Of a stretch of DNA of 34,207 nucleotides, positions 8,794 to 18,016 are shown in pieces. Position numbers and translations under genes: made by a program. Source of the stretch: Bacteroidota bacterium (lineage in GTDB: Bacteria > Bacteroidota > Bacteroidia > Bacteroidales > FEN-979); assembly GCA_026391715.1 (NCBI GenBank), contig JAPLDO010000225.1, positions 1 to 34,207 of the forward strand, written 5' to 3'. Every line of letters begins with the position of its first letter. The first letter of the stretch is position 1. The notes below the pieces were generated by a model. It was given only the letters and a program-made list of their open reading frames with translations, was not told where the DNA came from and searched no databases.

Positions 8794-9759
8794 AAATTTC
8801 GCTACCTCCCTGCCTTTTAATCGCATTCCCGCCTCCGCAATCGCTACCGCTGTTAGTCCGAATTTCTCCATGAGCTGCCGGGGAGTTCCCGATTCGCCGA
8901 ATTGGTCGCCCATACCAACAAAAGCCATAGATACCGGATAGTTTTGCACCACAACTTCGGCAACAGCGCTGCCCAGACCACAATTAACCTGGTGTTCTTC
9001 AGCGGTTACAATAGCGCCGGTTTCCCTTGCAGCAATGATGATTGCCTCTTTATCAACAGGTTTGATGGTATGCATATTCAGAACGCGGGCAAAGATTCCT
9101 TTTGATTCAAGCAAAATCGCCGCTTCCAACGCTTCCCAAACAAGGTGGCCTGTGGCGATGATGGTGAGATTAGCTCCATCCCTTAGCATTTGTGCTTTCC
9201 CAATCTCAAAACCCAATTTTTCGGAGGTAAAATCGGGCATGGCTTCCCGTCCGAAACGGATATAAACCGGACCTTTGCATAGTTCAATCGCAGCAGTGGC
9301 GGCAAGTTTAGTCTGGGTTGCGTCACAAGGTGAAAGTACCGTCATGTTCGGTAATACCCGCATTATGCCAATGTCTTCAAGCGCCTGATGCGTGGCGCCG
9401 TCGGGACCGACTGAAACTCCTGAATGCGCGCCTCCGATAACAACATGAAGATTGTTGTAACATACCGAAATCCTTATCTGATCGGCACATCTGAGCGCTG
9501 CAAAAACTCCATAGGTGGAGAAAACCGGAATTTTCCCTTCAAGCGCCAAACCAGTTGCAACGCCAACACAGTTTTGTTCGGCGATGCCCATCGAGAAAAA
9601 ACGGCTGGGGAACTCTTTCGCAAAAAGATCGCACCCAACTGAAGTCGTAATGTCGGCGCCGATACAAACTACATCCGGGTTGTTCCTGCCTGCTGCAAGC
9701 AATCCCTCGCCGAATCCGGTTTTGGTGGGTTTGTTCCCGTTATTCATGTAGCGCTGCAT
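8788..9759 (-). CDS. Transketolase C-terminal subunit (pyrimidine-binding plus C-terminal domains)
   Basis: A 323-residue half-transketolase. In split transketolases the N-terminal chain binds the pyrophosphate of thiamine diphosphate. This chain carries the pyrimidine-binding domain (about 15-180), with the glutamate that activates the cofactor (E61 in GIAEQN), and the C-terminal domain (about 195-320, VTAEEHQVNCGLGSAV). I take ATG at 9759 rather than a TTG at 9786, because homologues start close to the FGEGL segment. The partner N-terminal subunit is not adjacent: upstream is a large T9SS protein and downstream the convergent HmuY-like gene. Function is probably the non-oxidative pentose phosphate pathway with a partner elsewhere. 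A 1-deoxyxylulose-5-phosphate synthase-like or other thiamine-diphosphate role is less likely. Confidence 0.85.
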   Translation of the reverse strand: MQRYMNNGNKPTKTGFGEGLLAAGRNNPDVVCIGADITTSVGCDLFAKEFPSRFFSMGIAEQNCVGVATGLALEGKIPVFSTYGVFAALRCADQIRISVCYNNLHVVIGGAHSGVSVGPDGATHQALEDIGIMRVLPNMTVLSPCDATQTKLAATAAIELCKGPVYIRFGREAMPDFTSEKLGFEIGKAQMLRDGANLTIIATGHLVWEALEAAILLESKGIFARVLNMHTIKPVDKEAIIIAARETGAIVTAEEHQVNCGLGSAVAEVVVQNYPVSMAFVGMGDQFGESGTPRQLMEKFGLTAVAIAEAGMRLKGREVAKFL

Positions 9760-9814
9760 GGCGTTTACCTGTTTGTGATTGTTCAAATAAAGATTTTAAC
9801 CTTCGTTTGACAAT

Positions 9815-12800
9815 TTACCTTATCACAAATTTCGCTGCCTTTATGCCAGTTCCCGTTGTAACCCGCACGAAGTACATTCCCTTGTTAACATTCGAAAGAT
9901 CAAGCTGTTTTGAGAAATATACTTTTTGATTACTGAAATTCTCAGAATAGATTATCTTTCCCGTGATATCGGATACAGAGAGGTTTACATTGCCGGGAGA
10001 ATTGTTCATAGATACTTTGAAAATTCCATCAGAAGGATTGGGCGACACTTTCAGCGCCGATTCCGTTTGGCTGTTTTCTTTAACGCCAACAGGCCCGCTT
10101 ACCATGATATCGCTAAGAAAAAGGTTATTGCCATAATAGTTATATGATTCAAACATCAGTTTCACATCGCTCATTCCGGCATAAGGGCTCAAGTCAATGG
10201 CATAGCATCCTACGCCATAACTGCCTCCGCACCAATCGTCGGACGACTGCGGATAAAACGCTGTGTTGGTACTTGGATGAGTTACGAAAACATCAGGCGT
10301 ACCGTTGGGTCCCATTCCCCAGATTCGCTGCCATGTTGCGCCGCAATCCCCGGAAACATAGATAATTAGGGAATCTTTCCGCACCCGTTGCTCATAAGCA
10401 TGATGAAAACTCAGGCTGACTGTTGTATAATCGGTTAGATCAATAACCGGGCTTATGAGCTGATCGCGCCGGGTAATTGCATTATAGTTGAAAAAATTCA
10501 TCCAAACGGCTTTTGTCCCAGACGATACGCCTCCAACGGTGATGGTGTCCCAGGTTATTGATAAATCGGGATTTTTTACTTGCCAATGCCGGGTTTCAAA
10601 ACCATCGGCAAAAGATTCGCTGAATGGCAGGCTGTAGCCGCCCTGACGGATGTAATCGGTATATGATACGAAACTCTGACCGGCGCCGTTAGTGGCTGTT
10701 AGTTTTACGCTGTATATTCCGACGGACGTGAATTTAACAACCGGATTCTGACTCGAAGCCGAAGTGTTTTCAAGGAAAATAACATTTGAAGGCGTAAATT
10801 CCCATGACCAGGTAATGGGGCAGTTGGCGGTTTGGTCGGTAAAATGAACGGACTCTGAAGAACAAACTACAAGCTTATCCGCAGAAAACCCTACCGCAGG
10901 TAAAAGCGTATTACTTACTGTGATATAGTTGGTTTTTGTCAACGAGTCGGCGCCAAATTCGTTCCACACTTTCAGTTTAACCTGGTAAGTTCCCGGCGTT
11001 GCATAAACAATATTCTCAGGATTTTTCAAATTCGATGACGAGGGTGTAGCTCCCTGGAATGACCATTGAAAAAATGTTGGAACCCCGGTTGAAAGATCGG
11101 TGAAACCTATTGGGCAGCTTGTTGGAATGTTCGTATTTGCAGTGATAAAATCAGCCTGTGGCATTGTGTGATACATGTCCGATCCCCATAATCCGCGACC
11201 ATAAGTGGAAGCCCTGATGGCATCCTGCGAAACAGAATCATTATCGTAATAGATATCCAGTTCCGTAATTCTTCCGTTGGCGGGTAATCCCAAACTGAAA
11301 GGAATCCAACCGGAAGTTGTCGCATCCTTGTAATAAACGCCGGCGTCGGTTCCAACGTACAAACCTTCCTCGGCATTGTAGTAATAAACAATGGCATTCA
11401 TATTTACGTTGGGAAGATTACCCGTGATATTCGTCCAGGTTTGACCCTTGTTCACCGATTTATAGACCTTCTTTGCAAGCGTTATATAAACTGTATTTTC
11501 GTCGGTAGGATGAGCGGCAATATCTGTAGCTGTACCTGATGCAGGCAGCGATGAGGTGAGGTTAAACCATTCGGGATTGGCGCTCAAACAATTATCGCTG
11601 CGGAAAAACTTGTTGTCGGAACGGGCAGCATAGAAAATGTTTGTATTTGCCTTAGAATGCTCAACATCAGCCATGTCGGCGGAATTGCTATTCGCCAGGT
11701 TGTCTGAAATTTTGGTCCATGAAACCGGCGAGTTAATTACATTTGCCGATCTCCAGATATTTTTAAAACCAATGAACATTCCTTTACGATCCGCCTTGCT
11801 CAGGCAGAATGGCGTAACCCAGCCGCCTCCTTCGGTGATGCCATTAACGCCATCACCCGCTATTTGATATTCGCCGCCATTGTTTATTTTCCTGAAAATA
11901 TCTCCATAGTAAATGGTGTGATAAGTGAATGCGGCATTTTCATAATCAATGGCACATTCCATACCGTCGCCGCCGCCGGTTGCGAGCCATCCGGTTGGAG
12001 TGAGCGTGTAGGAGCCGTTATCCTGAAAACCGTTGATTACCTTGTTTTTTACTGTTTGCGATTGACCCAGTTTGTATATTTGACCAATAGTCATCCCTAC
12101 CGTTTTGTCAGCCCATGTTGTTCCATTATTGCTTGTTACATAGCAACCTCCATCATTTGCCGCAAAAAGATTGCCGTTTACCGGCGAATATACCAGAAAG
12201 TGGCAGTCGGCATGAACCGCAGGTACGTTGCATCCGCCGTACCAGTGTGAATTGATTGTCCAGGAAGTTCCGCCATTGCTGGATTTCCATACATTCACGC
12301 CTCCGGCAAAGATTATTTCAGGATTGACAGGATCAGCGGCAAGCGCAAGGTCATACCACGATTGTCCCCCGGTTCCGCCGCCGTCGCACGACCAATCCAT
12401 AATGTTTGGCGTAGTTGAACGGGTGGCGAATGTCAGCCCTGAATCCGTTGAACGGTAAAGTCCTTTGAAACCGCTGCTATTATCTGATTGAAGAAAATAT
12501 ACATAATCAGGATTGGCAGGAGTTACAGCAATTACGCCGCGTTGACCCGAAGTAAGTCCTGCGGTAATTTTCGTGAAAGTAGTCCCATTGTTGGCAGACC
12601 TGTAAAAGTCGGATTCTACCGCAGCGTAGACGATATTCGGGTCGTTGGGTTTAAAATGGATATCTTTGAAGTTACCTGACTGTGTATTGGTCCATGAGGT
12701 TCCGCCATCAACCGAGCGGTAAATTCCTCCGCTGGTTGCAGCAATGAATATTTGTGAATTGGTTGGATGCTGAATAATTTTTCCAATGGTTTTGTTATCC

Positions 12801-13480
12801 ATTCCGGTTTTAGACGGACTCCATGTTAATCCGCCATCCAGACTTTTAAAAACACCAAGTCCAGGCGCATCGCCGGCGTCGCGGTCACCGGTGCCGATAA
12901 GAATTTTCTGCGGGTTGGAAAAGTCAACCACAATTGCTGAAACTCCGAGTGTTGGCATGGTATCGGTATGGGTAATCCAGGTGAGACCGCCGTCGGTTGT
13001 TTGCCACATTCCGCCGGAGGGAGCGCCAACATATAATTTATTGGGATCCGTTGGATGAAAGGCAACAACATTCAAACGCCCAAGTCCTTCATATCCCGCT
13101 GGTCCCGGAGCCGGAATCTGAGCCGGACCGAGGTTAACCCACGAACCTGCGGATGAACGCGAATTTCTCTCGTATTCTTCATAAGCTTTAAAAGTTGCAT
13201 CCGGCGACGGACGACTCCCGTCGGGGTTGACGCGGCTTTGCATCATATATTCCCACCGTTTGAATACTTTCCATCCGCATCCCCTGGTGATTTTACGGTC
13301 TTTCCAATAAAGATTAAATGCCCTTTGGGTCTGAAAAAAATTGGCGTCCGGATTTTGCATCATTTCAATCCAGTAAGGGTAGGCGGCAGTGTCGTTTACA
13401 ACATTTCTAATGTCGTTCTGGGTTTTTCCTGCCATTGAAAGCAATAGAAATCCTGCAACAAGGAGTAATGATTTGTTCAT
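9815..13480 (-). CDS. Large T9SS-exported sortilin/BNR-repeat and PKD-domain surface protein
   Basis: A 1221-residue exported protein. I place the start at 13480 because MNKSLLLVAGFLLLSMAG is a signal peptide, unlike the 17 residues upstream. Residues about 100-750 form repeated BNR/Asp-box blades (GGLTWITH, GGLTWSPS, GGTSWTN, KGQTWTN) of a sortilin/VPS10-like beta-propeller. Two PKD-like domains follow (about 755-930; FQWSFQGATP, WSWEFTPS), then a jelly-roll-like region (about 940-1120, FADGFETRHWQV) and a type A sorting domain (KVSPNPSDGIFKVSM...GMYFVRVTTG...AAKFVIR). It is expected to be carried by the T9SS to the surface or medium. Polysaccharide or protein binding is plausible; no catalytic residues can be assigned. 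A weak -7-like TAATTTTA lies at 13507-13514 (minus strand). Confidence 0.88.
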   Translation of the reverse strand: MNKSLLLVAGFLLLSMAGKTQNDIRNVVNDTAAYPYWIEMMQNPDANFFQTQRAFNLYWKDRKITRGCGWKVFKRWEYMMQSRVNPDGSRPSPDATFKAYEEYERNSRSSAGSWVNLGPAQIPAPGPAGYEGLGRLNVVAFHPTDPNKLYVGAPSGGMWQTTDGGLTWITHTDTMPTLGVSAIVVDFSNPQKILIGTGDRDAGDAPGLGVFKSLDGGLTWSPSKTGMDNKTIGKIIQHPTNSQIFIAATSGGIYRSVDGGTSWTNTQSGNFKDIHFKPNDPNIVYAAVESDFYRSANNGTTFTKITAGLTSGQRGVIAVTPANPDYVYFLQSDNSSGFKGLYRSTDSGLTFATRSTTPNIMDWSCDGGGTGGQSWYDLALAADPVNPEIIFAGGVNVWKSSNGGTSWTINSHWYGGCNVPAVHADCHFLVYSPVNGNLFAANDGGCYVTSNNGTTWADKTVGMTIGQIYKLGQSQTVKNKVINGFQDNGSYTLTPTGWLATGGGDGMECAIDYENAAFTYHTIYYGDIFRKINNGGEYQIAGDGVNGITEGGGWVTPFCLSKADRKGMFIGFKNIWRSANVINSPVSWTKISDNLANSNSADMADVEHSKANTNIFYAARSDNKFFRSDNCLSANPEWFNLTSSLPASGTATDIAAHPTDENTVYITLAKKVYKSVNKGQTWTNITGNLPNVNMNAIVYYYNAEEGLYVGTDAGVYYKDATTSGWIPFSLGLPANGRITELDIYYDNDSVSQDAIRASTYGRGLWGSDMYHTMPQADFITANTNIPTSCPIGFTDLSTGVPTFFQWSFQGATPSSSNLKNPENIVYATPGTYQVKLKVWNEFGADSLTKTNYITVSNTLLPAVGFSADKLVVCSSESVHFTDQTANCPITWSWEFTPSNVIFLENTSASSQNPVVKFTSVGIYSVKLTATNGAGQSFVSYTDYIRQGGYSLPFSESFADGFETRHWQVKNPDLSITWDTITVGGVSSGTKAVWMNFFNYNAITRRDQLISPVIDLTDYTTVSLSFHHAYEQRVRKDSLIIYVSGDCGATWQRIWGMGPNGTPDVFVTHPSTNTAFYPQSSDDWCGGSYGVGCYAIDLSPYAGMSDVKLMFESYNYYGNNLFLSDIMVSGPVGVKENSQTESALKVSPNPSDGIFKVSMNNSPGNVNLSVSDITGKIIYSENFSNQKVYFSKQLDLSNVNKGMYFVRVTTGTGIKAAKFVIR

Positions 13481-13604
13481 TGTGTCTGATATTGGGTTTG
13501 CGGGTGTAAAATTAGAGAAAAAACCGGACAAGTTGAGATTTGGAAAGGTCTGTTAAAACTGATGAGGACTATTACAGATTGAGACGGCTCCCTGAAAAGA
13601 TGGG

Positions 13605-15098
13605 TTAATCATCCAGATCGGAAAGAATATATCCCAGTTTAAGCAAATTTTCGGGTTCAAGAAGTCGGCGCAGACGATCATCATCGAGAAGATTGAGTAC
13701 AGCGTTTGACTCGAAAACATTTTTCCCGTTCGATTTCATATAACGTGCAAGTTCGGATGATTTGTGATAGCCAATTACGGGAATCAGCGCGGTGGTTATT
13801 GATGGACTACGGAAAAGCTGTTGTTGACTAACATCTCGATTAATAATAAGTCCTTTAAATAGATTTTCCATCAGGGTATTATTGGCAGCAATCAGTAACC
13901 TGATGGAATCGAGCATGGCATGACCAATAACAGGTAAATAGGCATTGAGTTCCAGACACCCTTGCGCCGACAATGAACTGATCAACATGTCATTTGCGTA
14001 TATTTTGTGAGCAATGCTGATAACGAACTCGGGAATTACCGGATTGATTTTTCCGGGCATAATGGAACTTCCTACCTGGACTTGGGGGAGAATTAGTTGG
14101 TAAGTTGGTAAGTTGGTAAGTTGGTAAGTTGGTAAGTTAGTAAGGTCGGAGGCGAGGAGGCGGAGGTCGGAAACCATTTTTTCGAGATTTACTGCATGTG
14201 CTTTGAGGGTGGCGTGCACTTCAACAAACGAATCAAGGTTAGAGGTTGCGTCAGCCAGATTTTCACTTCTGGTTATTGGTAAGCCGGTGATTTTCTGGAG
14301 GTTCATAATAGCTTCCATAATAAAAAAGCGGGGAACTGCCATACCTGTTCCAATGGCGCTACCCCCAAGGTTTACCATTTTAATACGTTCAAAACATTTC
14401 GAAACCCGCCACCAATCACGTGAAAGCGCTTCGCTGTATGTACTGAAAAGTTTACCAAAAGATGTTGGAACTGCTTCCTGCATCTGCGTAAACCCGATAC
14501 GGAGGTTTCCCTGCTGTGCCGTTTCATGCTGTTCAACCACAAATCTCAATTCATTTATGGATTTCTCAAGATCCTGAAGAAGCAGCATTACAGCGACTTT
14601 CAGCGAAGTTGGAATTACGTCGTTTGTGGATTGAAAAATGTTTGCCTGTTCAATGGGATCAATAATCTGATATGATCCCGGATTCAATTCCATAGACTTT
14701 AACGCAACATTGGCAATTATCTCATTAATGTTCATGTTAATGCTGGTACCTGCTCCTCCCGATACGGCGGGAACAATGAAATCGGCGAAATGCTTTCCTT
14801 CCGAAACTTCCTCCGCCGCCACAGTCAGACGCCTGAAAATCTGTTCATCCTTCAGATTCATATTCCCACAGATTCGTAACTCTTTCTCCGGCTGATTCTC
14901 ATATTTTACGTGGATTGCATGTTTTAAGGCAATAACTGTAAGGTAACATGCCTGTTTAACCAGTCCGACAGCTTTATACCACTCTAAATGAAAACGCGTG
15001 GTATCGGGAAAATTCTTCTTTGCTCTCGCCGCATGAATACCATATAAAGCCTCATCAGGAATTTCCATTTCACCGAGATAATCTTTTTCTATCCTCAT
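13605..15098 (-). CDS. aspA: Aspartate ammonia-lyase (aspartase) with a tandem-repeat insertion
   Basis: A 497-residue member of the fumarase/aspartase superfamily, converting L-aspartate to fumarate and ammonia. Conserved blocks are GGAGTSINMNINEI (about 114-127), the helical core with NLGGSAIGTG (243-252), and the signature GSSIMPGKINPV (343-354) containing the catalytic serine loop. Just before the signature, residues 320-335 read LTNLPTYQLTNLPTYQ, encoded by an 8-bp tandem array. E. coli AspA has about 18 residues between LRLL and GSS; here there are about 27. The protein is otherwise full length and in frame. No promoter of the TAnnTTTG type was found in the 194 bases upstream. Effect of the insertion on activity is unknown. 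Confidence 0.9.
   Translation of the reverse strand: MRIEKDYLGEMEIPDEALYGIHAARAKKNFPDTTRFHLEWYKAVGLVKQACYLTVIALKHAIHVKYENQPEKELRICGNMNLKDEQIFRRLTVAAEEVSEGKHFADFIVPAVSGGAGTSINMNINEIIANVALKSMELNPGSYQIIDPIEQANIFQSTNDVIPTSLKVAVMLLLQDLEKSINELRFVVEQHETAQQGNLRIGFTQMQEAVPTSFGKLFSTYSEALSRDWWRVSKCFERIKMVNLGGSAIGTGMAVPRFFIMEAIMNLQKITGLPITRSENLADATSNLDSFVEVHATLKAHAVNLEKMVSDLRLLASDLTNLPTYQLTNLPTYQLILPQVQVGSSIMPGKINPVIPEFVISIAHKIYANDMLISSLSAQGCLELNAYLPVIGHAMLDSIRLLIAANNTLMENLFKGLIINRDVSQQQLFRSPSITTALIPVIGYHKSSELARYMKSNGKNVFESNAVLNLLDDDRLRRLLEPENLLKLGYILSDLDD
14093..14140 (+). repeat. 8-bp tandem repeat inside aspA
   Basis: Unit taagttgg on the + strand. There are four perfect copies (14101-14132) flanked by one single-mismatch copy on each side (14093-14100 and 14133-14140), then a partial unit (taagg). 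Six units equal 48 bp, which keeps the reading frame. Gain or loss of one or two units would frameshift aspA, whereas three units add or remove eight residues. Confidence 0.92.
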
Positions 15099-15292
15099 TT
15101 TTATATGTTTATCAGAATATCAATTTTGTATTTTGCATCGGCTGCCGCGTTTGATTGTTTGTAATTTTATGGAATAAATCTCAATCTCACGGTGAACCGG
15201 GGAATTTTTTCACAAAAAGTAGGTAAAAACGTGAAAGAGAGATACATGTTGCGGCATAATTCAATTTCGGTCACTCGGGTTTATCAGGTCAA

Positions 15293-17779
15293 TCAGAAAG
15301 AAAAGAACAACGATACAAATAATCCGAATTTGGGAACGCGCGAATTTCCCGCGTCGTGAAGATGACTCATTCGCCAGATGGCGTCAACGCGGATAATTTT
15401 AAAGATATTTTCAATGCCAGCTCCCGCTTCCCAATACGGTTCATTGGCAAATGACCTGAGATTTCCGGGAAACAATGAAAATCGAGCGTTATTTTCACTT
15501 AAAGTCCCGAATACGCCCCGGATATGAGCCACCTCCCGCCATTTTAATTTTCTCAATAAGGGTATTTTATTGAACAGCAAACCGCTGAAATGGTGGGTAT
15601 AGGTTGCGCTAATCCACGTGTCGCTTACAAATTCATAATAGTTCATAAGGTTTGCGGCATATTCATCATAGAAAAAAGATTGATTGCCATCATGAATCCT
15701 GAGTAAAGGATAAGGCAGGGTTCCCCAGATTTTTCCAGTTTCTATGATGTACTTCGACCAACCAATGGTAGCAAAATTGAACCATTGCGACACATTCAAT
15801 ATGAGTTTGTGATATTCGTAATCGCTGTTAAAGGCGTTGGGACTTCCATAAATGTAGCTAATCTGAATGATGGGAAAAGTGGAGCTGATTGTAACTCTGC
15901 TAAAGGTTGTGGAAACAAACCGCTCACGAAATGAAATCCGGGTATCAATCTGAATTTCAGAAGTGAATATGGAATTCATAAAAACCGGATCCGATTTCTT
16001 ATCAGGGAAGATGATAAATTCGGTGGCGCCTAGTGGGAACATCTCCCGGTGCGTTAAATTGACCCTGTTGATCAATCCGGTAAACCATTCATGTTCATAT
16101 CCAATACGGTAATCGCGCACCAGGGTAAGTTTATTATTGGGTCCGCGATGAAATAGCGAAGAGAGAATATTGTCGGTTGAAATAGCATAAGGGCTTGCTC
16201 CCAGTTGTTCAACATCAAAAGTAAATGAGGCAGTTATATCTCGCCGCGGGTTTTTACTAAACATATAAATAAGATCGCCGCCATATTTAAACTTGCGATC
16301 GCGGGTTCCATAAGCAAGGTACCCCTGAAGCTGAATCTTTTTGCTGAATTTGTGTGAAGTCTTCATCCCAAATCTGAACCTTGCGCCTTCAATACCATTA
16401 TAGCTGAATAATTTGGTATATGGTCCCAGTTCAACATACTGCCATTTCAGATAACCCCTGAATGCCATGTCAAGAATGTCAATATATGTTCTGAAAACCG
16501 GAACGGCTTTGATTGAATCCACCATATTATATATTCCTTGTTCATGGACGCTTAGTTTCTCCGGTCGTGCATCTTCCCAGAATTCCCTGGATTTTTCAAT
16601 TGATCCTTCTTCAATTATCACGTTTGTTGGGACTTTGAAAAACCTTGGGTCTTCAGGAACATCAAACCGGAAATTCTGGTAAGTTGTCGCCCTATGTCCA
16701 TAAAAACCGAGAGCTAATTTTGAATCCTCTAAAATATTAAAGTCAGCATCCAGAATGTCGCGCGTGAGCATCCAAAACTGATTGTTTGTCCATTCATATT
16801 CCTGTTTCACTTCAAGGTCGTTGATAAAATTCAGGTTGGCGTCATCAGCAATTTTGATATTAAAGCTTTTGATTGCGAAAGTTGTATCGGCAACCCAAAG
16901 ATGTCCGGTAAATGTCAGTTCCTGTTGTCGCCGGGGTTTGAACATGATGTGATAACACCATTTAGAACCTGCATATAAGCTATCAACAAGGTAATATTTA
17001 TAATAGCTTTTTCCAAAATCGGCAATCGGGCTGACAAAGTTTTTCTGGAAGAGAGAGATGTAATTCTGATAAATATCAACATGTTCCGACAGGTTGCCAA
17101 AAAATTGTGAAACGCTTGAATTTTTAAACCCGGAGATTGAAGAAGCCGTAATTATCTCTTTCCTGACTTTGGGCGATTTTCTGAAAAATACTTCCGATAT
17201 GGTTTCAATGATCACAACAGGAAGGTATGATTTTCCGGTAAGGGTTGAAGTATCCATGTAAGTCCAAACAAAATCAAACTTTTTCAAAAGCCGCCTTTTC
17301 CGAAAGCGCTCACTTATATTGTTTGCATCGAACTGAACCTTTGTATATGCGTCGTAACGGTAATTCTGAAAAGATTGTATTGAGTTTTTCTTTTTTCTGC
17401 TAATCACTTTATCAATAATTACCTCGGCGGGATTTCCCTGATATGTAATTATGACTTCAGGTAAATCAAGGTTTTGGGGCGTGAGAGTAAAATCAATTAT
17501 TTGAAATTGATTTAGTTGAAGTTTTCGCGTGATCCGATTGTAACCGATTAGAAATGCTGAGATTGAATCGGCTTTCTGTTTGAATTCCAGCGTAAATTGA
17601 CCATTGAAATCGGTCAGAATTCCAATTTCCGTACCGGGAATAATTACATTGACAAACGGCATGACTTCCGTAGTGTGTTCATCGCGAACGGTTCCCATAA
17701 TCTTCGTTACCTGACAGTAAATAGCAGAAGTGTTGATAAATAACAGGAAAATTATGATAGATTTTAACTTCATCGGCAT
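15293..17779 (-). CDS. DUF5686 / carboxypeptidase-regulatory-like outer-membrane protein
   Basis: An 828-residue protein with an N-terminal signal peptide (about residues 4-22), a carboxypeptidase-regulatory-like domain (about 25-110; IMGTVRDEHT, GILTDFNGQFTLEF), and a long DUF5686 region to the C-terminus that looks like a beta-barrel with alternating aromatic strands. It lacks a TonB plug. The family is common in Bacteroidota and its role is not established; an outer-membrane location is inferred from composition and the terminal FGLFVSLFFSF. ATG at 17779 or 17773 (MPMK or MK) are equally possible. A palindromic repeat lies 14-100 bases upstream, with a possible minus-strand -7 element (complement of CAAAAATA, 17907-17914) beyond it. 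Confidence 0.85.
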   Translation of the reverse strand: MPMKLKSIIIFLLFINTSAIYCQVTKIMGTVRDEHTTEVMPFVNVIIPGTEIGILTDFNGQFTLEFKQKADSISAFLIGYNRITRKLQLNQFQIIDFTLTPQNLDLPEVIITYQGNPAEVIIDKVISRKKKNSIQSFQNYRYDAYTKVQFDANNISERFRKRRLLKKFDFVWTYMDTSTLTGKSYLPVVIIETISEVFFRKSPKVRKEIITASSISGFKNSSVSQFFGNLSEHVDIYQNYISLFQKNFVSPIADFGKSYYKYYLVDSLYAGSKWCYHIMFKPRRQQELTFTGHLWVADTTFAIKSFNIKIADDANLNFINDLEVKQEYEWTNNQFWMLTRDILDADFNILEDSKLALGFYGHRATTYQNFRFDVPEDPRFFKVPTNVIIEEGSIEKSREFWEDARPEKLSVHEQGIYNMVDSIKAVPVFRTYIDILDMAFRGYLKWQYVELGPYTKLFSYNGIEGARFRFGMKTSHKFSKKIQLQGYLAYGTRDRKFKYGGDLIYMFSKNPRRDITASFTFDVEQLGASPYAISTDNILSSLFHRGPNNKLTLVRDYRIGYEHEWFTGLINRVNLTHREMFPLGATEFIIFPDKKSDPVFMNSIFTSEIQIDTRISFRERFVSTTFSRVTISSTFPIIQISYIYGSPNAFNSDYEYHKLILNVSQWFNFATIGWSKYIIETGKIWGTLPYPLLRIHDGNQSFFYDEYAANLMNYYEFVSDTWISATYTHHFSGLLFNKIPLLRKLKWREVAHIRGVFGTLSENNARFSLFPGNLRSFANEPYWEAGAGIENIFKIIRVDAIWRMSHLHDAGNSRVPKFGLFVSLFFSF

Positions 17780-17792
17780 TTTTTAATATTGG

Positions 17793-17879
17793 ATTGCCAC
17801 GACCTTAAAGTCGTGGCAATTGATAAACAGATAATTACTGGACTTTAGTCCAAATTGTTTCCTTTTCGGAGTATGCTCA
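17793..17879 (+). repeat. Dispersed palindromic repeat element
   Basis: A compact non-coding element. It begins with a perfect hairpin: arms ATTGCCACGAC (17793-17803) and GTCGTGGCAAT (17810-17820), with loop CTTAAA. A second perfect palindrome, TGGACTTTAGTCCA, is at about 17839-17852. A 26-base tail (17854-17879) recurs at bases 1-26 with one mismatch. The structure resembles REP- or MITE-like repeats. It sits between divergently arranged genes, upstream of both the DUF5686 gene and the cupredoxin-like gene. Confidence 0.72.
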
Positions 17880-17943
17880 TTCTTAGTTTTTGCAAATATG
17901 AATAAACAAAAATAACGGATTACATTCGCGATTGTTTTTCGCT

Positions 17944-17951
17944 TAATTTTG
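17944..17951 (+). promoter_or_regulatory. Possible -7 element for the cupredoxin-like gene
   Basis: TAATTTTG matches TAnnTTTG and lies 65 bases before the ATG at 18017. No convincing -33 TTG is present at the right distance, so the call is tentative. Confidence 0.35.
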
Positions 17952-18016
17952 TTTTCTGTAAACAAATTTCAGTTTGCCATCATACCCTGATTGTTAAATT
18001 TTAATTGATAACGATT

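Noticed and set aside
11864-12250. 128-codon antisense frame within the sortilin/BNR-repeat gene
   Set aside because: Lies opposite repeated propeller blades; no start signal or recognisable protein features.
14093-14140. CRISPR-like array
   Set aside because: 8-bp head-to-tail units with no spacers; a simple tandem repeat inside aspA.
17783-17965. 60-codon reading frame on the minus strand
   Set aside because: It runs through the palindromic repeat element, whose arms dictate the translation; no protein features.
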